In this document: piece after piece, positions 26,260 through 35,910 of the stretch
Numbering within the stretch: the stretch's first letter is position 1
How the letters are laid out: every line of letters starts with the position of its first letter
DNA from: Haemonchus contortus
Taxonomy: Eukaryota > Nematoda > Chromadorea > Rhabditida > Trichostrongylidae
DNA length: 64,000 nucleotides
Assembly (NCBI GenBank): GCA_000469685.2
Contig: LS997565.1
Location: 48,418,336-48,482,335, forward strand
Reading direction: 5' to 3'
Translations under genes and position numbers: made by a program
The notes under the pieces: generated by a model
What the model was told of the DNA's origin: nothing
The model's input: only the letters and a program-made list of their open reading frames with translations
The model's database searches: none

Positions 26260-28305
26260 ATGAGTGCATTCGTATTCGTCGAAGTGTGCAGCTACATCTG
26301 TGCACCGTTTTCGGTCGCTTCAAATGCATTGCTATTGATGATCGTTCGGAATGTTACCAGTCGTCAACTGAATGCCTACAAGTTACCCCTTGCCATGCTA
26401 GCCTTCACTGGCATCGTTCTCTCGGCAACATTCCTACTTTGTCAACCGGTAAGTTTTTTTTTGATGCTATAAGCCTATTCAGAAAGGCATCCCACAAAAT
26501 AGACATCAAATGATTGGGAAAGGAGGGGAATGGGGCGGTGGTTGGGGGTGTTAGCCTGTTTGGCCTGATTCATAAATATGAAGAAAGTTAGAAGTGACGG
26601 AAATGTCCAGGGAGGGTGCCAGACCCTTGGGTGATTTCCAACTGCCTCTTGACTTCTTGATTAGATGAATTTTTGGCAAAATAGAACTTGATGTGCTGAT
26701 TTGCACTCCTTGGCTTTAATTTCTGCTTATACCACCAACTGACATGAACAAATATATTTGTCATACAATCAATCCGCCCTGGAAGGTACTGAAACGGGTG
26801 CATTTGCACGTTCCCAGGTGCATACGTAGGTATTGTCTTGGAACATCTTGGAAATTGGAACGACCGGGGAATGCTAGTAGACCTTGGGAGTCTGCAGCTG
26901 ACTTGAAAAGCCCCTTCCATGTCGTGGATTTCAAGAGATTTCCTATTAAAAAGTCCTTTACTCTAACACTTCATCACGAGAAACCGTGGGAAGCAGTACT
27001 GTACTTTTATTCGGGATAATCGAAAGAATTCCAAATTTTTTAGTGTGTTCTCCTGCACGAAGATGTGATCCTGATAGTATTACTGGGACCAGTGATTTTC
27101 ATTCACCCAATAATCGCATCAATTTGTTTCGTGTTCCTTCAAGCAGCACTTATCCTTTGGACAATCCAAATTGCATCGCCGTTGTTCTTCAAGATGCTGG
27201 CCAGAAAGTAAGTTTTTTAAAGCTATTCACGATTCTGAATTAAAATGAAGATAAGCTCTAAAACTGAATTCGTGTACTGTGGTACTATCAGATGAGCATG
27301 ATCCATGCCTTCCATACGACAGGGGTAACCTGATTGGTAATAGAGTCGTGTGGGAGGATAAAACCCCCTTGACTTCTGCATCGACTGACCAGATTGACCG
27401 AGGATTTTGTAGAAAGGAAAGTTACAGTAAAACGTTTTGGAAAAGGGGAGAACTATGCGAGAGATGTTGAGAGAATTATATAACATAGAGGTTCACCATA
27501 GAAATGGACCTAACGAGAGTTATTTCAGAGAAAAGGGTGCTGTCAAATGGCAAGTCGGCTCAATAGTATTGACATTGGCGATGACATGGCTCCTCCTTAT
27601 TGTTCCAATTGTCGTGTTCTCATTTGAATCACACGAAGAAATCCATGAGCGTGAAGGCATCTATGAGCGTATTGTGAAGGGTCAGACAGGGTTCGACTGG
27701 ATTCCAAGCTACCTCGTCTACAAGCTGGTATGTTTCTATAGATTTTTCTCTACGTTGGTTCACTATGTAAATAAAAATTCAAAATAAAAATAAATTTTTC
27801 GTTTGTCTCCCACAATATAATCGATTTCAGAACGCAATCGGCAAAGTATGGTTGATCCTATTGGTACTGGTATGTTCCGTTGGATGCATCGCAGTAGCTG
27901 TTAGCGCTGTACTATCTTCAAGTTTGATGAGATTAAACGCTAAACTGTCCAAATGGGCAACCTACCCGTCTGTCGGTTTTGGACAAATCGCTAACACTGC
28001 ACGACTGAATGTGAGTTTATTCCTTATAGCTGATTCCACTACCGGCTCCAACAAGCTGATTCCAGGCCTGTTCGTTGATGTTGTTGGTACTGGCACCACT
28101 ATGGATATTTATGATATTCGCAGTTAGTGGACAACCAACATTCAGCTACTCGATACCGTTGTTTCTCGGTTGTGCCTTTCTACCAATTTTCAACGCCTAT
28201 TTCGTCCTTTTCAATATTCGGGCTTTTCGAAAAGCCTTGTCAAAGATGATGTCTTTCAAAACGAAACCCATTGTCACCGTATCCCATGTCAGCTCAGATC
28301 CCTAA
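26260..28305 (+). CDS. Seven-transmembrane nematode chemoreceptor (serpentine receptor, str/srd-like), five exons
   Basis: Exons 26260-26448, 27044-27207, 27529-27727, 27831-28010 and 28066-28305 join with consistent phases into 323 codons plus TAA, the usual length of worm chemoreceptors. Introns are 595, 321, 103 and 55 bases. The start ATG has a good context (cacc-ATG-agt). Hydrophobic spans fall in every exon: CSYICAPFSVASNALLLMIV (TM1), LPLAMLAFTGIVLSATFLL (TM2), ILIVLLGPVIFIHPIIASIC (TM3), SIVLTLAMTWLLLIVPIVVF (TM4), WLILLVLVCSVGCIAVAVSA (TM5), LMLLVLAPLWIFMIFAVSG (TM6) and SIPLFLGCAFLPIFNAYFVL (TM7). The basic IRAFRKAL after TM7 matches the NPxxxxxFxxxYR-type end of Str/Srd receptors. 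TTTAG at 26210-26214 could be a spliced-leader acceptor. The product is expected in sensory cilia. Subfamily is not certain. No close paralogue is present in the window. Confidence 0.88.
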
Positions 28306-28756
28306 AACGAGAGAGTTAACGAAGTAAGCAAACGTAGGGCAGGATTCACCTCTTGTACATGGACCACCCCAAAAAATACGTGTTGACTGGTGTTGGCGTA
28401 GTGAAGGAGGATGAAACTTTTGAAATGGTCTGGAGTGAATGTAAACTACATGCTTACTGATGTACCAGTTTACCATGATGTGCCTTGATCTGTCCAGTCT
28501 GTCCAGAAACAAAACCACCCAGTGAGCCATACAAGATTCCCTATGGCAAGGGTGACAGTTGGCTACTTTAGGCTCGCGCTTACTCCCACTTTATTGTGGT
28601 GTTGTTCCTTGCTCCTATGGTGTTGTTCATCTTGCCGATTTATTTTTCTTTTCCGGTTATTTATAAGCTTTTCTATATGAAGACATTTGTCTCGAATAAA
28701 TAATCAAATAACGCCTTTCCTGAATGTTAGAGATTTCACGACCGTCCAGAAGGAAC

Positions 28757-28865
28757 GGTGACTGAAAGGCTTACACCCCGCAAGACAACTGGTTACAAAA
28801 AGCTGCCTTTCAGTCACCCAAAGCCTAGACATAACCGCGTATATCCAGGCTTGGGGTGACTGAAA
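28757..28865. repeat. Triple inverted repeat with strong hairpin
   Basis: GGTGACTGAAAGGC (28757-28770) is inverted at 28805-28818. The stretch TTTCAGTCACCCAAAGCCTA (28808-28827) pairs with CCAGGCTTGGGGTGACTGAA (28845-28864) around a short loop. The middle arm can therefore pair with either side. It lies about 450 bases after the chemoreceptor stop codon. Confidence 0.65.
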
Positions 28866-29094
28866 AAAGATTGTTGTGAAAGCTCACAAGAATGAAGACG
28901 AGCTGAGTGAAACGAGTCATCTCTTTAATTTCGTCTTCGAACGCGTGAGGCTATCCCCCATGAGGCTTCAGTAACTACGTTTACTTAACAGTTAGATTTG
29001 ACAGTCAAATTTTTGAAAATTTTCTTTTCCCGTTCGTCAGAATCAGTAAAACAGAACTGTAATTGAAAGCAGATCACTCTTAGGGTTGACTTTC

Positions 29095-30370
29095 GGGTGT
29101 CTCAAAAGTTTTGAGAAAATTCAGCCGCTTTTTTCAACACAAAATAACTACAGCAGCAAACTTAGATCAGTGATCAGGACAGTGGCCCTTCTTAGCCACA
29201 ATGTCTCTCCATCAACCGAACAGGGCATTGACGCCATTCCTCCAGTTTGAAGAGAGGCATGACGCAATTCATTCATCTACCACCCTCTTGACCTCTCGAC
29301 AGTTAGTGAATTTTTTTCCTGTAAAGTAGGTATGTGGGCTCCTGAAAGTACGGCAGTCATATGGGATGAAGTCAGGTGAATATGTGGGGGGGGGGGGGGG
29401 GGGGTAGGGTAGTCAGGTAATGTCAGGTCTTTCCAGCTCATCCATCGACTTTCTCGCCCGGGTCGTCGAGCATTACTCATCACAATCGAAAATTTCCTGG
29501 TAACCGGTGAGAAATCTGAGCTCGGAGCACCATTTCAGTCAGCCGGTAACAGAATACTCCTGCCTTTACTGCAGTACACTCTGGCAGAATCTCGTAGTAA
29601 AAAACCCGGTTGAGCAGGGGAAGAATGAGCTCATGTCCTTCTGGGCATGTCTCCTCGCTTTGTAGCGAGCTGTGGCCTTACGTCCACCGGTAGCCATTGA
29701 GATTTCCTGTGTGGATTTTCATATGTAACCCATTTTTTATTCTGAGCAATAAATGAGTCGGTTGATGTCGTCGTTTGCTTACAGCCGATGAGCCTTTGGT
29801 GCACACTGACTCGCACTCAAGCTGCTGCTCAGCCAAAGAATGGGCGATACTTGTAAAGAGTTTGCTTTGGAGGCGACTTTCGCGTCGAACGTCATGAATG
29901 TTGGAATAGGGAGTAGGCACCGTCTATTCCATATCCTGTGACTTTGAGGAGGATCGCTCTGACGAGAGGCCAGAACAGTGTCGGTATTTGAGTACAGTGG
30001 ACGTTCGCTCAGACAAACTTCGTCAAAGCAAATCTCTTCTGAAAGGAAGTGGTCGTGCCATTTATGGTAGGTGATAACACAAGGTCACTGCTGCCGTTCA
30101 GTCACCATACCTACTTCCAAGCCTGAGTGTCGAAGTGATCAGTTTCGTAATGGTGAAGCAGAATGCTCCTGTGGTCGTGTTGGTCGGACATAAATCAAAT
30201 GATGATAACTCACTTCCAAAGATGAAGTGCAATACAGTTCTCTTGTCATGATGATCTACCAAGCGTGACCTTTTACTGACCTTTTCTCCGTGGCTCTGCT
30301 TCGGCGCTTTCTAGCGCAACATGGTTGCGAAATTCATCACCAGAATTTTCTCAAAACTTTTGAGACACCC
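29095..30370 (-). mobile_element. Decayed full-length mariner-like element with perfect ends
   Basis: A 28-base sequence GGGTGTCTCAAAAGTTTTGA plus GAAAATTC at 29095-29122 recurs as an exact inverted copy at 30343-30370, giving a 1276-bp element, the usual mariner length. The right flank CCCTAATA fits a TTAGGG end next to TA; the left flank is altered. On the minus strand, degraded transposase readings include SVHQRLIGCKQTTTSTDSFI, NKKWVTYENPHRKSQWLP (equivalent of the DEKW...Y.N..R...W region) and, near the left end, a remnant resembling the C-terminal xLPxRWMERHCG. Stops and shifts break all frames, and a run of 19 G interrupts the 3' half. The catalytic DE before KW reads QN here. Confidence 0.8.
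29386..29404. repeat. 19-base G run
   Basis: An uninterrupted run of 19 G lies within the decayed mariner at 29.1-30.4 kb. It is prone to length error in sequencing, so local coordinates may be off by a few bases. Confidence 0.95.
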
Positions 30371-30782
30371 TAATAGTTTGGCTAGTTATTGATCAATTTT
30401 TCCAACGGGGCGTGATTAAGTGATTGTGATAAGCATGGGATGAATGACAGCCCCTATCAAGGCTAGCAAATAAATAGTGACCAATGAGAAGTATGTTATC
30501 TACAAACCATCTATTGACATATTATATTACCTACTCAAAGATGTGATGGAGGCAGATCATTCTATACAGGGTAATAATACCTGTCGTATTGCTGATTATC
30601 GATTTCCTCTTCGAATGGGCGCCAGTAACGTCTCCATTCGTCCCTGTATCGATCCATAGTAGTCTGCCTGAATGTACCGGAAGTAATAAGAAAAACTGCT
30701 CACCAATGGAACCAACCTGCCCAACTATACTACTAACCTAATTGGAGTCATGATAAGGAGGTTGGATATTGAAACTTGGCGG

Positions 30783-31128
30783 CTGTCAAGAAGCCGAGCT
30801 CAACCAACCCGGGTGCGCTTCGTTGCGCGCGTTCGTCGAAACTAGGTCACGCGGCAGCGGTCGCACGCGGCGGCTGCACGGGTCCGCCCACGATACTTGA
30901 CAGACGTCGCAGTTGTCAGCGGGGCATACGATTTGCGCATGGTTCACGGCAGCAAGCCACAGAGAAGATAACACGGACAAATTCAAAGCATCTATTTTAT
31001 TGGCACTTGCTGGTACTGTGATGTAAACTCCAAACTTCAGTGGGGTGCGCCGCGCGCAAAGTGGGCGGAATGACCTACTCTCGACGGAGGCGCGCAACTG
31101 AAGTTCTACTAACCAACCCAAACATCAC
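30783..31128. other. CpG-rich island of unknown nature
   Basis: This 350-base patch is rich in GC and CG dinucleotides (for example CGCGGCAGCGGTCGCACGCG) in an AT-leaning region. Its edges share CAACCAACCC (30807) and ACCAACCCAAAC (31112), and the right part holds an inverted AACTTCAGT/ACTGAAGTT pair. A 111-codon open frame on the minus strand (31121 to 30786) shows no recognisable domain. It may be a repeat unit or captured sequence. I do not call a gene. Confidence 0.45.
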
Positions 31129-32514
31129 ATATTGGATTTTTTTCAGTTATTCATTGATTCGGCTGCATTCTGAGGTGTGTCAATAAATATGAAAAGATAG
31201 AAGAAGGGTAGGTGGAACCAAAAACAGTAACTATGCAAAAGAGGAAATAAATATGTAAGCAAATACCTGCAGACCACTGATTACTCAATGAAGGCTGGCA
31301 AAATTTGCGCACGAATGTCCACCTAGATTTGTCCCACAAACTGCCGCACTCATATAACACCCCATAGAAATCGTTCTTATCTGAGCTATACATTGCCCGC
31401 TCTAACCAACTATTGTAATTCTGGGACGATAGGGCAGGCAGGGGAAGCGTCAGTTACTGTGCGGCCATGAGTTTACGCACCGGAATCTAGCAAGAAACCT
31501 TTGCTAGAGGATGTTACCAGATAAGCTTTGCTTCCGTCATATCTGAGAAGCACTTCAATAGAACATTTTTGCACAGTTTAGCATGTGTTATTTCATTGTG
31601 TTTTTTCGTTAGACAGACAGTCCTACGCATAAAGGAAATTGGCCCGCCAAATAACTTCCTAATAGTCGTTCCTGAAAGTGCTCCTTTTCATGCATTGCTG
31701 TGTAGCTTTGTACTAGCTTTGTACAGTAACTAGTTGAAATACGAAATAATAGCGATGAGATTGTTCGAAGTTCTTCCGTCGAACTACGAACGATACAACA
31801 ATTTTACAACAATTTCATGGCATTTAGTCTCAGTCGATGAATGTTATTTCATGGAAAAGTCCGGGAACTTTCTGTCACGAACGAAGGAATGATATCTTCC
31901 TCTTTTCTTCAGGATCGGTAACGAAGAAGCCTGCGGGCATCCCTATTTCTTACCAACTTGAGCAAAACAAGCCTCTTGCACGTAGTTCAACACAATAACG
32001 ATTGCAAGATGCGAAAGATGAGCAAGAAGGCCAAGCTAGCATATCTTGTTTGAATCTTCTTCGATTCTGGAAACTGGCGCTAGTTATGATTACTGCCTGA
32101 CCATTAGCTATCAGCTTTGATCAGAGATATTTTTCGCTGAGCTTTAGAAACGCTCCAAGTAGTTTTTTCCCAGCAAGAGATGAAAAAGATGTGCTGTAGC
32201 TAGGCCTTCGATAAAACCTTTCTCCTACAATTGGCAATGGACTTCCCATGAAATGGTGAGGTTCCAACAAGAAGATCGCTATACAGCTCGCAGAACATCC
32301 TCAACCGCCTCAACTGCTACATAGGAAGGTCCTGGGCCGTCAGTTTCTTTTTTTCGACACATATACATCACTAAGAGAGGGCCTGAAGGACAGGAATCAT
32401 TTTGTCCATTTTCTCTACATCGGTCGTTCACTGCACAGAGGGGAAGGTCTGTTGTACTCAAAAGCACTCTACCACACCCATGGTGGAGGGACAAAGTGCT
32501 GGATCAATGCCTTC

Positions 32515-32700
32515 CGCTATACCCAACCCTTACTCGATGAATTGGCCCTGGACACATCTTACAATACTAAAGCACTGACTTGAACAATGGGCTGGCCAGC
32601 AACAATTGCATGCAAAGGGCTCATAACCAATCAAACACTTTTGCGATTCTGAATGGAATTTTAAAGCGCAGACGCATTTTCAACACGGAATCAATCAACG
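32515..32700 (+). repeat. SINE 3'-half fragment
   Basis: It carries CTAAAGCACTGACTTGAACA, GGCTGGCCAGCAACAATTGC and GCGATTCTGAATGGAATTTT in the order of the SINE body, followed by a GGAATCAATCAACGGC relic of the tail. The box A/B part is missing. Confidence 0.5.
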
Positions 32701-33031
32701 GCAAAAAAAGACTTCATCAACTTTTCGTTAACCTTCTATTTTTGGTACTTGTTTGATATAGTCGGGGTCAAGCGTTCTTTCAGATGTCCATCCCATTTTA
32801 AACGGAGTGAGAATGAATGGTGCACTTTAAAGAGTTGGAATAACGTCGGCCATTCATTTTAGTCTCCACCCACGGACCCGACGTGACGATCCGGCTTGAG
32901 TCAGTAAGTGTTACATAGAAGCTAAAAAGAGTAGGAGCTTGAGAAAAGAAAGTTTTTTTCAGTCGTGAATCAATCCCTTTTGGGGATGGGCTTTTGCTTC
33001 TGACTGTGAGCCTCATTAGAGCCCATTGATA

Positions 33032-33069
33032 TTTGTGTAGTCCTGTACCTAGGTACAGGACTACACAAA
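33032..33069. repeat. 38-bp perfect palindrome
   Basis: The half-site TTTGTGTAGTCCTGTACCT is followed immediately by its exact reverse complement, centred on CCTAGG with no spacer. It could extrude as a cruciform. It may be two inverted element ends joined head to head, or a site for a dimeric protein. No gene is next to it. Confidence 0.9.
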
Positions 33070-33324
33070 CCTAGGTAAGGACTTGGTGAACTGTGTTCGA
33101 TGGATAACTCGGGGTTTTGAAGTTCTAAGGAATCTTGCACCATATACTTCCCCAACATGCTTTTCAACTATTAGAGAACGCTGTTCAGGCCCTAGAGAAC
33201 GGGGACTGGAATGACCCCGTCCAATGCAAATGGAAGATCTGATCCCTACTTGGCTACTGCTGCCATCTGGGAAAAACAAGTATATTTTTATCAAGTAGCA
33301 CTACAGGAAGCACGGAAAAAACAA

Positions 33325-33410
33325 AAAAGCTTGAAGGCTCAAGGCGCTGATCAATCCGTTGCGATATATGCCGCGTGTTCAACTCCCAATCAGAATTGCT
33401 GTAGTGTTTG
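33325..33410 (-). repeat. SINE 3'-end fragment
   Basis: TTGAAGGCTCAAGGCGCTGA, TCAATCCGTTGCG and CCGCGTGTTCAACTCCCAAT follow the inverted SINE 3' end. The open frame across it is therefore not a gene. Confidence 0.5.
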
Positions 33411-33827
33411 AATGCACATAGGACCTATTCAATAATTTGATGGACCCATCTCGTACAGAAATCGAAATTTTCAGTTTCCAAGACGCTTGTGGTACAAGTT
33501 ATAAGACACGGGAAGGGAATACGAGAAAAATCAGCAGAAAACAAGGATTGTAGAGATCAGATCGCTATGGAACGAAATGACGGTGATGACGATCACTGAC
33601 GAACCGGAGTAAAAATGAAACTTCGGTTTTATGTGAGAGGAGAATCGACCCTAATTGAATCAGGTCTCTTCATACACCAGCTAACGATCTATTAAAAAGT
33701 GAATCTTGAATATGTAATCAAGCAGTGAAAGGGTTCCCGAAAAAAGGGGTTCAGAACGGTTCATGCTAGAAGGTCAATTTGTTTCCATTCGCGGAAAATC
33801 AAAGGAGGTGTGAAATATTCGAAACCT

Positions 33828-34040
33828 GGGTGAAATTGGTGCAGGATTGAGGGCTCATACCATAACACGAATCACATCACAGTGGTCCAGGAGTTGAATC
33901 ACGAAAAAGTACCAACCAAGTCCTTCATACCTCTGGGCCCAGGCGATTGGCACCAGACTGGTATGGAAGGACTAAAACATAGACTTGCACATCGGCTTGC
34001 CATCTGAAATGTCACTACGCCGTCATTCTAAATGAAAGTG
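33828..34040 (+). mobile_element. Diverged tRNA-derived SINE copy
   Basis: The order is kept but eroded: GGTGCAGGATTGAGGGCTCA, a box B relic GGAGTTGAATCAC, CAACCAAGTCCTTCATACCT, GCGATTGGCACCAGACTGGT and AAAACATAGACTTGCACATC. It ends around TTCTAAATGAAAGTGGAATG. No tail was found. Confidence 0.55.
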
Positions 34041-34487
34041 GAATGTGGGGTAGCGGTTTTTAGGGATCTTTTTGTCCACATTTGTGCTCGGTAACTGCAA
34101 CAGACGGTATTTCCGATGCATTTCGAGGAATGAGGGCATTTCGTGAATATATTATGTGATTGTAAAAATGTCTGATGTGAAGTTTTGTGAGAGCATGACA
34201 ATTTACTGCAAAATGCAAAAAAATTCCAGAATGTTGGGAAGCTAATTAGATCGCTATAGGAAACGTTAATGCTATTGCAAGTTCGTACCAATTTCCTGGT
34301 GAGAAGTTCTCACAACTAAGGAGCAATCATGCCCATCTCTTCACAAACCAATGAGTGAAGTGTAAAATAATGTGTATCTTACTGTTGTAGTCAAAATGAT
34401 ATTACTAACAAGCAGTAGAGATGAATAAGGTAAGCCGTAAGTCAAAGGTAATGTAAACAAAACTGAGACCAGATATAAGGTCTGGAG

Positions 34488-34768
34488 GATATAGGCTTTA
34501 GGCGTTGATCAACCCCGTCTGGGGGATGTGCCCTCGCATTGGACTTCCATTCAGGGTCACAATGGTGCATTAAATGTGAAGTGGAATATACAACTCCCCG
34601 CAATGGCCAGCCGATGTTAAACTTAGTTTGCAGTAGACTTAGCAGAACAGACCCCGGAGGGATGGAAGGCTTGATTGACCAGGGCGGACATCGATCGGGA
34701 ATTCGAACCCGTGATCATGTGCGTATGATAGTGCGCCACTTGCCACTACAGCACCTCTCCCCAACCCT
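34488..34768 (-). mobile_element. tRNA-derived SINE copy, inverted, with near-consensus promoter boxes
   Basis: On the minus strand it starts GGGGAGAGGTGCTGTAGTGG, with box A CAAGTGGCGCACTATC and box B GGGTTCGAATTCCCGATCG, the best box B in the window. It then has a body with AATGGAAGTCCAATGCGAGG and ends at a GTTGATCAACGCCTAAAGCC block. A good box B makes this the copy most likely to be transcribable by RNA polymerase III. Confidence 0.78.
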
Positions 34769-35910
34769 GAATATATGTAATTTACTGTCGTCATCGAAAT
34801 GCACACAGTGAAAACTCGTCCTCCTTTGCGTGCTGATGTCAAAAAAGTTTATCCCTGGTCCTATAATGTCATTGTAGCCGTTTTCTGCGCCGAAAGCGGT
34901 CAATAATCTATGCTTCTTGCCACAGATTCAATCCAATGGAAAAACTCGGATACCATTTTCCATCGCTGTAATTTTAATGTCAATTAAAACTCCCGATCGA
35001 GACACCATATTCAACAGCTACATGAAACCGCTCAGTCATTGAGTTCAATGCGGAGTCGAAAGATCAGCATACGGTCAATAAATCGTCAAATCATTCCATT
35101 CAAGGGACGAATTCAATATCAAATCAGTGTATTAGAGTTCGGATTTTCACGTGAGTCAGGATTTAAAAACCATACATAATTTACAGATGTCCTTGGTTCA
35201 AATTGCGAAAGACTGGACTAAAAATAAGTCGGGTGTTGCATTAAACCCTGCCCGCATCAGGTCTTGGTTAGATGTCTCGCACACATGGGTCTTGTTAGAT
35301 AGTTGTCTCGCTAATCATATGTAAGGGATAACGCCTACAACTCGATATGAACGGCTTCCAATTAAACTTTCTGATACTTTGTTGCCACGAGAAAGATTTC
35401 TCGGTTTTCTCGTTCCTTTTTGTGACAACCGCACACTATGCAACCATGTCCGAGTCTCTTTCCCTTTAATGCAGCGAGCTCTCACACTGCGTTTGCACCG
35501 TCGTCTCAGAAAACAGTTCATACTCAATTTTTAATGGTCACATTTGGAAAATCGTAATAAATAGTTAAAGTACAGGGACATATGATAAATAATAAAATGC
35601 AACCATTCGAAGTGTGATAAGACGAACAGATTGTTATAATGAATATGGATGCATCGACCCGAAATAGGATATAAAGCATAGATCTTCTATATGAAGTGAA
35701 TCGATTGCAACTATCACAAAATGAACAAAAAAATTTTCCTTTCTGACATACATATAGAACTTGATCACTCACAAAAAAAAAAACAAAATAACTGAATTAA
35801 TTTACCACCGTAAAACGTGAAACACTGTAAAAATCAATTAGCTATCACTTGAACTATCAAAAAAGACGATAGGAGAAATCCGCAGCCAAATTGTGAATCT
35901 AAACTCCTTT
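34769..35910. other. Downstream flank of the FRMD4-like gene
   Basis: AT-rich sequence after the minus-strand stop at 35911. An A-run at 35777-35788 and alternating A/T would suit a 3' UTR, but no clear AATAAA on the minus strand was found close to the stop. Confidence 0.45.

Larger units (their letters stand above)
30371..33031. other. Gene-poor stretch
   Basis: Holds the CpG-rich island and a SINE 3' half. Remaining frames are under 85 codons and without domain signs. Confidence 0.5.

Noticed and set aside
34539..34811. 90-codon frame with an apparent protein-like start
   Set aside because: The interval is an inverted SINE copy, and the same reading recurs in other copies.
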